Source: Tenericutes bacterium MZ-XQ (lineage in GTDB: Bacteria; Bacillota_I; Bacilli_A; Acholeplasmatales; Acholeplasmataceae). From it: a stretch of DNA of 64,000 bases. The position numbers were made by a program, and so were the translations under genes. Location: NCBI GenBank assembly GCA_002838205.1, contig CP017950.1:496001-560000 (forward strand). The letters run 5' to 3'. The notes under the pieces are model-generated. The model saw only the letters and a program-made list of their open reading frames with translations, ran no database searches and was not told the origin of the DNA. Position 1 is the first letter of the stretch; the number at the start of each line of letters is the position of its first letter. Shown piece by piece: positions 54,974-63,675 of this stretch.

Positions 54974-55196
54974 GAAATCACCAACCTTTATTGTTATTTT
55001 ACCATGTTACCTATATATTTATATATAGGTAAAAGTTCATTTTTGATTAAAAAATAAAAAGAGAGTACTCAGAACACTAATCAAACTCTAGGTTTAAGTG
55101 TTTTTAAGCAGTCTAAGCCGCACTTTTTAAACTGGTACTCTCACACCTTCATTTTATAACAAAAAATAAAAAAGTACAATATCCGAAGATACTGTA

Positions 55197-55242
55197 CTTT
55201 GTCTACAGACTGAAACTGATAACACATTGATGTGTCATCAGT
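55197..55242 (-). repeat. Right terminal inverted repeat of the IS1182-type element
   Basis: Inward-reading partner of the left end. It lies six bases from the stop codon of the BY-kinase gene, so the hairpin in this repeat may now end the capsule operon transcript. Confidence 0.75.
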
Positions 55243-55248
55243 TATGTT

Positions 55249-55950
55249 TTAGCGATATTGATAATAATAGTAATTCATATAACGGCTATCTTTTTTAGAT
55301 ACACGAGTTAAAACCGAACCAATAATGTTTGCTCCATTGTTTTCTAAAGATTTTATGATATCTTTTGTGATGTGAACCTCTGTATCTCTAGATGCAATAA
55401 CCAGCAGTATACCATCACAAAACGAACTAATAATAGATGCATCTGCAACAGCTGTCATTGGTGGTGTATCAATGATAATTCTCTCATATATCCCCTTTAA
55501 ATTATCAATAAATAACTTTAATTGTTCACTTGATAAAAACTCTGCTGGATAAGGTAGTTTTGAACCTGATGGTAAAACATCAAGATTGGCATCAATATGT
55601 TCAACAACTTCAGTAATATCATACTTTTTGGTGAAAATATCTGATAACCCTTTTTTATTAATAAGTTTAAATCCTCTATGAATCTTTGGTTTTCTTAAAT
55701 CCATGTCGATCAGCAAAGTTTTTTTACCACTTTGTGCATAAACTTCTGCTAAATTGATTGCGGTTAACGTTTTACCTTCCATTGCATTGGTTGAAGTGAT
55801 TCCGACAATTTGAATCTTTTTATTAAACTCAGATAATTCTATATTTGTTCTTAGTTTTCGATATTGCTCAGAAATGATTGATTGTGGTTCAAGTCTAGTA
55901 ATAGGAATATAAGAACCTCTTTGATCATGTTTTTGTTTTTTATTCATCAT
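55249..55950 (-). CDS. cpsD: Bacterial tyrosine kinase (CpsD/Wze)
   Basis: 233 aa, cytoplasmic. Walker A is ITSTNAMEGKTLTAINLAE near residue 52, Walker A' LLIDMDLRKPKIHRGF near 80 and Walker B RIIIDTPP near 160. The tyrosine cluster YMNYYYYQYR at the C-terminus is the autophosphorylation tail. It works with the membrane adaptor encoded just upstream, whose gene overlaps it by 11 bases, to control polysaccharide chain length and export. Confidence 0.94.
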   Translation of the reverse strand: MMNKKQKHDQRGSYIPITRLEPQSIISEQYRKLRTNIELSEFNKKIQIVGITSTNAMEGKTLTAINLAEVYAQSGKKTLLIDMDLRKPKIHRGFKLINKKGLSDIFTKKYDITEVVEHIDANLDVLPSGSKLPYPAEFLSSEQLKLFIDNLKGIYERIIIDTPPMTAVADASIISSFCDGILLVIASRDTEVHITKDIIKSLENNGANIIGSVLTRVSKKDSRYMNYYYYQYR

Positions 55951-56644
55951 CTTTTTGATCCTCCGGCATCACATACTCTGGAATGGTCGCTAAAACTCTT
56001 AAATTCAGTTTTTGCTCAATATCTTTACTTGTCTTGATCGTTTTGTCCATCATTTCAGCAATAAAAATGATCCCTACACCCGTAATTCCACCTAAAATGA
56101 CACCAATCACGACATAAAGTATCCTGTTAGGTCCTGATGGTTGAAGTGGTAGTTGTGCTTCATCCAATATTTCAATATTATCAAAACCTTCATAGGTGCT
56201 CGATACCTCTTGCATAACTTTAACCATTTGATTGGCAATATCCATCGATAGCTTAGGATCATTTGTTACTATAGATAATTTAATAATAATTGTATCTTGA
56301 ACACCACTTATTGATACTTTGTTTCGTAAACTTTCCTGACTATAAGTTAAACTTAGTTCGTCTATCACTTGATCAATGACGATATTGCTTTTCGCTAGTT
56401 CTGTATAAGTTTTCACTAACTTTGATGAGAAGTTAAAGTTTTGTTCATTTGATTGTTCTTCATTGGATACTAAAACCATCATTGAAGCATTGGCAGTATA
56501 CTCGTTATCTAATGCTAAATAAGCATAAACAAACGCACCTGTAAAAAATAACAAAGTGAACCCAATAATTATATACCATTTCCTAAATAGCATGCCAATT
56601 AATGACATTAAATCAATTTCATTTGTCATCACATCTTGTTCCAT
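55940..56644 (-). CDS. Wzz/CpsC-type chain length and kinase adaptor protein
   Basis: 234 aa with two membrane helices, near 25-47 and 180-204, and an extracytoplasmic loop between them containing SNEEQSNEQNFNFSSKLVKTYTELAKS. LPLQPSGPNRILY before helix 2 is the proline-rich motif of the Wzz family. It activates the BY-kinase. AAAGGAG precedes the start. Middle gene of cpsBCD. Confidence 0.92.
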   Translation of the reverse strand: MEQDVMTNEIDLMSLIGMLFRKWYIIIGFTLLFFTGAFVYAYLALDNEYTANASMMVLVSNEEQSNEQNFNFSSKLVKTYTELAKSNIVIDQVIDELSLTYSQESLRNKVSISGVQDTIIIKLSIVTNDPKLSMDIANQMVKVMQEVSSTYEGFDNIEILDEAQLPLQPSGPNRILYVVIGVILGGITGVGIIFIAEMMDKTIKTSKDIEQKLNLRVLATIPEYVMPEDQKDDE

Positions 56645-56645
56645 G

Positions 56646-57370
56646 TCAAATCTCCTTTAATTTATGTTCGTGCTTTATAATATATCCAGGAAAATTAACA
56701 AAGATTTGATCTGTATAATCTTTCCCTTTTTTCTTTAAAACGAAATCATAAGCTTCTTTCATTGATAGAATTGTATGAATGTCATGTGCGTCTGATGATA
56801 CGACATCAATCTGATCGTCTTTAAGTAATTTTAAGGCAATCTTATGAGCTCTTTTATGCTTTTTAGATATTAAGTGCTTAGATGAGACTTGAAATAAAGC
56901 ACCTTCTTTTTTTAATGAATCAATGTTTCATAATCTAGATAATCTAGACGTTCAGGATGTGCAATAATGACTTTATAGCCATAAAGCCCCATTTCATAGA
57001 TGACTTCAGATATATCAGTAGTCCTCATGGTGAAATCGACAAGAATGTATTTTGACTGATGAATATTACAGCCACTTCTTACAGTCTCAATTAAATCATC
57101 GTGCTCATCAATTTCTGCACCTAAAAAAAGCTCAATATCAATCCCCATATTTTGGGCTTCTGTTTTTAACTGATTAAATCTTCTTGTTACGATTGCATTT
57201 GTGCAAGCATAGGGTCGATATTTAGAAACGTGAGGCGTTAATACGATTTGCTTTATACCAATTGAATGCGCAGTTTTTAACATTGTAATTGAGTCTTCAA
57301 TACTGTGCGCACCATCATCTACATCAAACAAAATGTGTGTGTGTAAATCAACCAATGGAAAAACCCCCAT
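56646..57370 (-). pseudogene. cpsB: CpsB-type PHP tyrosine phosphatase, frameshifted
   Basis: PHP-family phosphatase that would dephosphorylate CpsD. The first frame has the metal motif VDLHTHILFDVDDGA, TPHVSKYRPYA and AHPERLDYLDYE and stops in ETLIH. The second frame continues IDSLKKEGALFQVSSKHLISKKHKRAHKIALKLL and VVSSDAHDI, the final metal motif, to a TGA at 56646. Restoring one A in the short A run near 56926 gives a full-length 242-residue protein. A single-base loss, recent or an assembly error. The TTG codon at 57355 is an alternative start. Confidence 0.88.
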
Positions 57371-57550
57371 TTCTTAAGCATATAGTGTCTATTATATGGA
57401 TTATTTCTTTCATTTCTCTTTCTTTTTATAATATTTCTATATATTTTCTTGTATTGCAAAATACTGCATTAGTAATACTTATTAAGCCATTTAAAATGCT
57501 TAAATCAACTAAATATGATATGCTAAATATATAAGAGAGGTGTTAATCAA

Positions 57551-58429
57551 ATGAAAGAACTTATTTTTGCATCTTTAATGTCTAATGCAGCATCTTTAGG
57601 TGTTCACTGGATATACAATCATACCTATTTAGAAGAGACATCTAAAAGTAAATCTTTGTTATTTATGAAACAAGACAAATTGTTTTATGATAACGCAAAA
57701 CCTTCGTTTTATATATATCCCGATCATGAAGTCGGAGAAGTAACAGTTCAAGGTGAAATCTTAAGATGGTTGTATGAAGCATTAAAGCAAAATCCCAAAT
57801 TATCTCAATCTGATTATGAAGCATTACTTTATGAAAAATTTAAACCAGGTGGTTCATATCATGGTTACGTTGAAACCTATGCAAAAAAAATGGTCCTAAA
57901 GACTATGTCTAAAGAACTTGATATTAAAACTGATGCATATTTAAGACAAGACACACATCTAGTCGGATTCATGCCTTACCTAGCGACAAAAGCTCTAGAA
58001 TTACCTATTGAAAAAGCTTGGGAACTCGCACAATTATTTACAGACAATCAATACTATTTAACTTATTATCTCTATTTTGATGTGCTTTTTGAACTGATTA
58101 GAGAACATGCATTAAAAGATGCAATCAAACTTGCATTACCTTTTGCACCAGAAACTTATAAAGAAAAACTTGAAAAAGCAATGTCAATCAAAGACACTAA
58201 TACATTTATTGAAGCATATGCAGGAAGAGCATGTTCTATCGATCAAGCAATTCCAGTCATTATGCATATTTTATACCATACTGAAAACTTTACAGACGCA
58301 TTAGAATTGAATGCTAAAATCGGTGGAGCTTCATCTGATCGAGGACTTCTCATTGGAGCAATCCTAAATGATGTTTATCAAATTCCAGACTCTTGGATTA
58401 AAAAAGTAAATCCTTATTTATCTAAATAA
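57551..58429 (+). CDS. ADP-ribosylglycohydrolase superfamily protein
   Basis: 292 aa, helical. The opening LIFASLMSNAASLGVHWIYNHTYL matches the subgroup of ADP-ribosylglycohydrolases whose members begin with a similar alanine-rich segment and HWIY. The C-terminal GGASSDRGLLIGAILND is the metal-binding loop, which differs from the classical GGDTDT by lacking two of the acids. It may cleave ADP-ribose from proteins or nucleic acid or have another substrate. AGAGAGGTG lies upstream. It diverges from cpsB. Confidence 0.8.
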   Translation: MKELIFASLMSNAASLGVHWIYNHTYLEETSKSKSLLFMKQDKLFYDNAKPSFYIYPDHEVGEVTVQGEILRWLYEALKQNPKLSQSDYEALLYEKFKPGGSYHGYVETYAKKMVLKTMSKELDIKTDAYLRQDTHLVGFMPYLATKALELPIEKAWELAQLFTDNQYYLTYYLYFDVLFELIREHALKDAIKLALPFAPETYKEKLEKAMSIKDTNTFIEAYAGRACSIDQAIPVIMHILYHTENFTDALELNAKIGGASSDRGLLIGAILNDVYQIPDSWIKKVNPYLSK

Positions 58430-58451
58430 AAAGCCTTTACAAAGGCTTTTT
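58428..58451. terminator. Bidirectional terminator between 57551 and 58437 genes
   Basis: Five A, GCCTTT, AC, AAAGGC and five T form a symmetric hairpin that overlaps both stop codons. Confidence 0.92.
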
Positions 58452-59231
58452 GTTTATCCATGATCGATTTTTAATATATATAACAACTACGAAAAGAAAC
58501 ATTAGGCTTAATTGAATAAGTGCTCCAGTTTGATTAAAAACTAGCGGTATTAAACCAATACTTAAATTTGCCATCGTATGCATTACAAGGGGAGTAACGA
58601 TACTTCTTTTTGTCTTTTCAAAATAAACACTAATTAAAAAACTTAAACATATCGTATAAAACAAATACCCGATCAAACTTAAACCGATGCCATAGAGTTT
58701 TGTAAACTCATTTTGCAAAACATCTTCTATAAAAAACTTAGGTAAGTGCCATAATGTCCATATAAAGCCTATCATTATGCTCGTTTGAAATACACTGTAT
58801 TTTTCTTTTAAAACTGGAAAAAGATAACCTCTCCATCCAAATTCTTCTCCTAAAGGTCCCATTAAAAATATGATTGTAATAAAGACAATGGGTATTTCAT
58901 ACCAAAGATATGATATATCTGGTACAGCAAGATTAAGTAAACGCATCAAAACATATGCTGATAAAACGATAGCAAGTGGAAGCAAAAATATTGACAGATA
59001 ATGTTTTAACTTCATTCTAAATTTAAAATGCTCTTTTAAAAATGTTTTTATATTCGTGTTGTGAGTCTTAAAATATAGAAATATACCTACAATAGATGGT
59101 ATAAATGTACCTATTGTGATCAGATAACTCGGTTTAATCGTATTATTGATGAACAAAGGTAACCATATCATCCAGCTTAAAAAATAACTAAGTCCAATAA
59201 ATATAAGTATTCTATTTTTATATTTTTCCAT
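58437..59231 (-). CDS. CPBP-family intramembrane metalloprotease
   Basis: 264 aa from the ATG at 59231, six bases after AGAGGT; two in-frame ATG lie just upstream. About seven helices. The CAAX-protease motifs are GPLGEEFGWRGYLFPVL near residue 137, FIWTLWHLPKFF near 172 and VMHTMANLSIG near 230. Last gene of a minus-strand operon begun by the marR gene. Unrelated in detail to the second CPBP protein at 35237. Confidence 0.9.
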   Translation of the reverse strand: MEKYKNRILIFIGLSYFLSWMIWLPLFINNTIKPSYLITIGTFIPSIVGIFLYFKTHNTNIKTFLKEHFKFRMKLKHYLSIFLLPLAIVLSAYVLMRLLNLAVPDISYLWYEIPIVFITIIFLMGPLGEEFGWRGYLFPVLKEKYSVFQTSIMIGFIWTLWHLPKFFIEDVLQNEFTKLYGIGLSLIGYLFYTICLSFLISVYFEKTKRSIVTPLVMHTMANLSIGLIPLVFNQTGALIQLSLMFLFVVVIYIKNRSWINKKPL

Positions 59232-59269
59232 CATCAAACCTCTTTTCATTTAAAACCATCATCATTATT

Positions 59270-59719
59270 TTAAAAAATTAGATCAAGCTGATCATATTTA
59301 ATGTCTTCAACTGAATGATCAATTTTCGCAATTTTTTTTACGATCAATTTGCTAAACCAACCAAGTTTTTTAAAGTCATATGCACCACCTACATGCGTGA
59401 TCTTTGCATGTTTTCTAATACTTTCATCAAAATTCATTGAAAGCATTTGTTCATAATTATCTAGATTCATCGCACAAATGAAAACATGAACTTCTTTCGT
59501 AAGTAGTACTTCTTTGTTTGTTTCGATAAAAGATTTAACCACTTTATTGATTTGTCCAACGTAAACAGGAGTTCCAATCACTATTTTATCATACATTGAT
59601 AAATCATCTTTAAACTCTGAAATCTTAACCATATTTTCAAAATGGTTTTTTTCTTTAATATAGGTTGCACATTTTTTTGTACATCCGTGTTTTGATTCAT
59701 ATAATATAATTGTTTTCAT
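59270..59719 (-). CDS. Flavodoxin-like protein
   Basis: 149 aa. The phosphate-binding loop IILYESKHGCTKKCATYI at the start and IVIGTPVYVGQINKVVKSFIE near residue 48 are those of the flavodoxin/HemG fold. The C-terminus is basic and short. It probably carries electrons via bound FMN to the neighbouring FMN-domain protein (inference from gene order). AATTAAAAC lies upstream with only a weak ribosome binding site. Confidence 0.85.
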   Translation of the reverse strand: MKTIILYESKHGCTKKCATYIKEKNHFENMVKISEFKDDLSMYDKIVIGTPVYVGQINKVVKSFIETNKEVLLTKEVHVFICAMNLDNYEQMLSMNFDESIRKHAKITHVGGAYDFKKLGWFSKLIVKKIAKIDHSVEDIKYDQLDLIF

Positions 59720-59722
59720 GTT

Positions 59723-60112
59723 TTAATTACCCTCCATAGCATTTTCTATTACTAATAATATAACTTTTGAAGATGTCGTTGCACCTGAAACATAATCGAC
59801 ATTTAAGCTTTGTTCAGCAATAACGCTGTCAATGATACTTTCTGCTTTACCACCTAAACCATAAACATGTTCTAGTAAAATGATGTCTTCTAATCTACCA
59901 TCTTCGATAAGCACTTCTACTTTTGCACCGATTTGATTCTCAAAATAATATAACCCTTCATAAGTTCCATCTTCATACATAGAAAAATCGATTTGACCTA
60001 ACGATTCTTCTTGGATTTCTTTCATTTTGCTTGTTAAGGATATCCACATAACGGCACCAAGAATAACTAAAACCGCAAAAAACCCTAACAACACTTTAAA
60101 TACTAATTTCAT
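59723..60112 (-). CDS. Membrane-anchored FMN-binding domain protein
   Basis: 129 aa. One N-terminal helix (residues 5-27) is followed by an FMN_bind domain facing outward. DYVSGATTSSK near residue 110 is the SGATxSS motif in which the Thr is flavinylated by ApbE enzymes in related proteins. No apbE is in the window. A short extracytoplasmic electron carrier fits, working with the cytoplasmic flavodoxin encoded three bases downstream. Confidence 0.88.
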   Translation of the reverse strand: MKLVFKVLLGFFAVLVILGAVMWISLTSKMKEIQEESLGQIDFSMYEDGTYEGLYYFENQIGAKVEVLIEDGRLEDIILLEHVYGLGGKAESIIDSVIAEQSLNVDYVSGATTSSKVILLVIENAMEGN

Positions 60113-60117
60113 TTTTA

Positions 60118-60579
60118 TTAATTTCCTTTCATAAAATCTTCTTTTAATTGCTTTGTTTCATCAAGTATAGATATAAGTGACTGCATCAAAGCTTTAAGTT
60201 GATCAGTTTCTAGAGTACTAAACATTTTTCTCATTGTTTGATCATCATTTTCACTTCTATTTTTCCAAAACTGTGCTGCTTTCTCAGTTAATCTTACTCT
60301 TAAAATTCTTTGATCATGTTGATCTTTATAAAGTTCAGCATAGCCACTTTTTTCTAATTTCAAACAAATTTGTTTGACATTCTGATGACTTGTTCCAATG
60401 AGTTCACTGATTTGACCTAAGTTTAACTCGTTTTGATGTGACCCAATCACGATCATCATAAAAAACTGTTTCGCAGTTAAATTTTCATCTTTAAGTAATA
60501 AGTCTATATAACTTTGTAATACATTTGATAATTGGAATAGCCTAACAACGATTTCTCGTTCATATCCTTGTCGTTCCAT
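60118..60579 (-). CDS. MarR-family regulator
   Basis: 153 aa. The winged helix is LTAKQFFMMIVIGSHQNELNLGQISELIGTSHQNVKQICLKLEKSGYAELYKDQHDQRILRVRLTEKA, cut here to its outline: helix near 35-90 and the wing DQRILRVRLT. First gene of an operon with the FMN-binding, flavodoxin and CPBP genes. Two perfect 12-bp palindromes at its promoter suggest it represses itself. Confidence 0.9.
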   Translation of the reverse strand: MERQGYEREIVVRLFQLSNVLQSYIDLLLKDENLTAKQFFMMIVIGSHQNELNLGQISELIGTSHQNVKQICLKLEKSGYAELYKDQHDQRILRVRLTEKAAQFWKNRSENDDQTMRKMFSTLETDQLKALMQSLISILDETKQLKEDFMKGN

Positions 60580-60595
60580 AAAAACCTCCTAATAT

Positions 60596-60649
60596 GTAAC
60601 ATGTTACCTTTACAATAAGTAATATATTACATATTTAATTTAATGTCAA
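60596..60649 (-). promoter_or_regulatory. marR promoter with two palindromic operators
   Basis: On the minus strand TTGACA (60644-60649) and TATATT (60621-60626) are 17 bases apart. Perfect palindromes GTAATATATTAC (60619-60630) over the -10 and GTAACATGTTAC (60596-60607) beyond the start share GTAA/TTAC ends and are centred 23 bases apart. This is a typical MarR repressor layout. Confidence 0.75.
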
Positions 60650-60670
60650 TAGTTTTTGGAAAAAAAGCGA

Positions 60671-60698
60671 AAAAAAAGTACTTAGCTTGGCTAAATAC
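60671..60698 (-). terminator. Terminator of the CapD-like gene
   Basis: On the minus strand GTATTTAGC, loop CAA and GCTAAGTAC are followed by eight T (with one G-T pair). It begins right after the stop of the 60699 gene. Confidence 0.85.
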
Positions 60699-62564
60699 CT
60701 ATTTATCTTGATTTCCATTTCGATTATATGTCGTTACAATGCTAGCAACAAATGATTTTACCTCTTCGTTTGTTAAAGATTCTAACTCCCTAGTGATCTT
60801 ATCTATTGCGAGCTCATCAGCTTCAACATTTCTTTGTTTTTCAATAAATATCTTATCATTACCTGTTTTACATTGATCTTTGTGATTATGATCAACCAGT
60901 AACTCCTCAAAAAGTTTTTCACCTGGTCTAAGTCCAGTAAATTCAATTTTGATATCTTCGTAAGGTTTTAATCCATTGAGACTAATCATTTTTTCAGCTA
61001 GATCCACAATTCTTACCGGTTCACCCATATCAAGAATAAAGACTTCTCTACCTTGTGCAAATACCCCACATTGAAGGATTAAACCTACTGCTTCTGGGAT
61101 TGTCATAAAATATCTTGTAATCTCAGGATGAGTAACAGAAACTGGACCACCATCTTCGATTTGTTTTTTGAAAAGTGGAATCACGCTGCCATTGCTTCCT
61201 AATACATTTCCAAATCTAACAGCACTAAACTTCGTTTGCGTTTGTCCATTTTGTTGGTCTTGGATGATGAGTTCAGCATAACGCTTAGTCGCACCCATGA
61301 CGTTCGTTGAACGAACTGCTTTATCACTACTTACAAGTACGAATTTCTTTACACCGTACTTCTTAGACAAAATTGAACAGTTGAATGTTCCAATCACATT
61401 AGTTCTTACTGCTTCTACAGCACTTTCTTCCATTAATGGGACATGTTTATAAGCTGCTGCATGGAAAACTAGGGTTGGTTTAAATGTTTTAAATAAATCT
61501 TCTAAACGTTTATGATTATAGACACTACCGATCCAAACTTTAAGATCGATTTCTTTATCTTCTTTTTTAAAGTTTCTTAAAATTTCTTGTTGAATATCAT
61601 AAGCATTATTTTCATAAATATCAAAGATAATCAGTTGTTTTGGTTCATATTTTACAATTTGTCTACAAAGCTCACTTCCAATAGAACCCCCACCACCAGT
61701 AACTAAAACAACTTCACCTTTAATGAATGAAGATATTTCGTTATCATCAAGTGATATTTCTTCTCTATTCAGTAAATCTTCAATTTTAACATCAATAATT
61801 TTAGGTCTTGAGTCTTCATTGAATTCTGAAACGGATAACATTTTTTTAATTCTTATATTTTTCTTTTCAATCAGTTGATTGATTTCTCTAATTTTTCTAT
61901 TTGGAAAATCATTGATTGCAATGATAATCTCTTCTATTTTATATTCATCGATATATTGATTAATGGATTCTATGGGTCCTAATATCTTAACACCTGATAA
62001 CCTTGAACCAATTTTGGTGTGGTCGTCATCTATAAATCCCATAGGCATATTATTTAAATCTTTATTTCTATATATCTCTTTTAAAACGGCTTCTCCGGCA
62101 GAGCCCGCACCAATAATAAGTGTTCTTCTACCTAAAGCTTTTTTCCAATCCCAGTTAATCTTAAAGTATAAAATGATACGGTTTGCAACTCTTGGCAATG
62201 TGAATAAGAATATTTCAGCAATAGTAATAAAGAAATATGTTGATTTATACATAAATGCCATATCAGATAACCAAATAAAAACAACAATTGAAACATTGGT
62301 AAATGCAGTTGCTACTGAGATTTTTATCACATCTTCAAAACCGATGTGATTGACAAGCATATTGTACATGCCAAATAAAGCAAACACGCTAATCTTAAAC
62401 ACAATGATGCCTGGTAAGACATAAAGCATTTGATCAGTGTCCACTGGAATTTCCAATACCATAAACATGAGTATGGCAATGAGATATGTAATTAAAATTG
62501 CAATGATATCAAAAGCTATAAATATTAGTATTTGCTTGATGCGTTTCATTTTTGATACGTCCAT
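60699..62564 (-). CDS. Polysaccharide biosynthesis NDP-sugar 4,6-dehydratase (CapD/WbpM-like)
   Basis: 621 aa from the ATG at 62564 (AAAGGGG upstream). Four membrane helices lie in residues 5-125. A CoA/NAD-binding-like domain (TLIIGAGSAGEAVLKEIYR near 140) and the SDR domain follow, with VLVTGGGGSIGSELCRQI near 290, FHAAAYKHVPLMEE near 370 and VLVSSDKAVRSTNVMGATKRYAE near 410, where Lys and Tyr are catalytic. It converts UDP-N-acetylglucosamine to the 4-keto-6-deoxy sugar for a surface glycan. Its gene is separated from cpsBCD by the MarR operon and the ADP-ribosylglycohydrolase gene. Confidence 0.93.
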   Translation of the reverse strand: MDVSKMKRIKQILIFIAFDIIAILITYLIAILMFMVLEIPVDTDQMLYVLPGIIVFKISVFALFGMYNMLVNHIGFEDVIKISVATAFTNVSIVVFIWLSDMAFMYKSTYFFITIAEIFLFTLPRVANRIILYFKINWDWKKALGRRTLIIGAGSAGEAVLKEIYRNKDLNNMPMGFIDDDHTKIGSRLSGVKILGPIESINQYIDEYKIEEIIIAINDFPNRKIREINQLIEKKNIRIKKMLSVSEFNEDSRPKIIDVKIEDLLNREEISLDDNEISSFIKGEVVLVTGGGGSIGSELCRQIVKYEPKQLIIFDIYENNAYDIQQEILRNFKKEDKEIDLKVWIGSVYNHKRLEDLFKTFKPTLVFHAAAYKHVPLMEESAVEAVRTNVIGTFNCSILSKKYGVKKFVLVSSDKAVRSTNVMGATKRYAELIIQDQQNGQTQTKFSAVRFGNVLGSNGSVIPLFKKQIEDGGPVSVTHPEITRYFMTIPEAVGLILQCGVFAQGREVFILDMGEPVRIVDLAEKMISLNGLKPYEDIKIEFTGLRPGEKLFEELLVDHNHKDQCKTGNDKIFIEKQRNVEADELAIDKITRELESLTNEEVKSFVASIVTTYNRNGNQDK

Positions 62565-62678
62565 AATATCCCCTTTAATATGTTTCAGTTCTTTTATGCA
62601 ATTTAATAACAAAGTTATTTTATCACATTCTTAACAATATTGAAAGAATTCGCAATCTTCTTTCCTCGATTTTCGTTA

Positions 62679-62704
62679 TAAGAAAAACAGCTATTCGCTG
62701 TTTT
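62679..62704 (-). terminator. Terminator of the atypical response regulator gene
   Basis: On the minus strand AAAACAGC and GCTGTTTT enclose a five-base loop and are followed by TCTTAT. The stem includes the stop codon of the gene. Confidence 0.7.
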
Positions 62705-63392
62705 GTTCACATAACTTATAATTTAGTCTATATCCAACACCCCAAATGGTTTCAATAAGTTGCATCCTTGGATCATATGTTAGTTTTTTCCTAAGTCTTG
62801 TAATATGAATTCCCAATGCGTTATCTGTAGCTGATTTGTCATTATCCCAAACATAGTTAATGATACGATCTTTAGTTACTGTCTCATCCTTACTCTCTAA
62901 AAGTATTGATAAAATCTTGTACTCTACATTTGTTAGATGATAAGATTCATCACCTTTTTTGATTTGATGATTAGCCATATCAATCTCAAACGGACCAAAA
63001 TGGAATCTATTGATGTTTTTATTTGTTAGTTGATTCAAAAATTTTAAAACAGACATCATGCGTGCATAAAGCTCTATGTCAGAAAATGGAAATTGAATAT
63101 ATCCTTCTGATCCAGCATTTAAAAGTTTTACTCTTTCCTCATCAGAGTGGTTTCGACCAAAAATATAGAGTGGGACTCTCGTCGTTTTTTTGATATTTGA
63201 AATAATATGCTGATTAATTAAATCATTATACTCCAAATGTAAACATACGAAATCACAATCCATTAATTTGGATCGATGTTGTCCAACCTCATCAACATTA
63301 ATGAATCTGACTTGAACATTGTTTTTTGAAAAAATCTCGGCTAAATTTAAGAATGGGTCCTTAATGGTGGTGACAAATGCTATTTTATACAA
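62691..63392 (-). CDS. Orphan OmpR-type regulator with atypical receiver
   Basis: 233 aa. The C-terminal winged helix is clear (FGPFEIDMANHQIKKGDESYHLTNVEYKILSILLE, DNALGIHITRLRKKL, IETIWGVGYRLNYK in outline, residues 130-228). In the receiver the expected phosphorylated Asp is missing: the strand reads CDFVCLHLEYND where a DLVILD would be, and the acidic pair at the N-terminus is absent (YKIAFVTTIKDP). The protein is probably not phosphorylated and may be controlled by ligand or dimerisation. No kinase gene is adjacent. Confidence 0.85.
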   Translation of the reverse strand: MYKIAFVTTIKDPFLNLAEIFSKNNVQVRFINVDEVGQHRSKLMDCDFVCLHLEYNDLINQHIISNIKKTTRVPLYIFGRNHSDEERVKLLNAGSEGYIQFPFSDIELYARMMSVLKFLNQLTNKNINRFHFGPFEIDMANHQIKKGDESYHLTNVEYKILSILLESKDETVTKDRIINYVWDNDKSATDNALGIHITRLRKKLTYDPRMQLIETIWGVGYRLNYKLCEQNSE

Positions 63393-63675
63393 TGTAATAC
63401 CTCCCCTAGTATTTTCATTTATTCATATTATAAAATATAATTCGTTTCATGTTCATTTCATTTTTTTGAAAGAAACGTATATTTCTTACTTTTTTCTTAA
63501 CTTTATATGTGGTACCGGTTTCATATCTCTATTTTGCACTATTTTTGAACTTGTTATGCGACATAATTTATTTTTCATTCTATTTTTACACATATATATG
63601 ATGTTATTTAGAGACAAATTTCTTATGCTTGAAGTTGATTTCATAAGAAATGGTTAAGTAACGAAGTGATTATGT

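Larger units (their letters stand above)
53481..55242 (-). mobile_element. IS1182-type insertion sequence with long hairpin-forming inverted ends
   Basis: An intact transposase gene is flanked by inverted copies of a 46-49 base sequence, oriented inward at 53481-53528 and 55197-55242 with about seven mismatches. Each end begins with the self-complementary ACTGATRACACA/TGTGTYATCAGT and ends in CTGTAGACAAA. Non-coding DNA of about 220 bases lies between the transposase start and the right end and contains further inverted repeats (GAGAGTAC/GTACTCTC, AGTACAATATC/GATACTGTACT). I could not see a convincing target duplication. Confidence 0.75.

Noticed and set aside
63393-63675. Small RNA or tRNA between the regulator and glycerate kinase genes
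   Set aside because: Only AT-rich sequence with a weak AGAAA/TTTCT stem; no cloverleaf or conserved RNA pattern.
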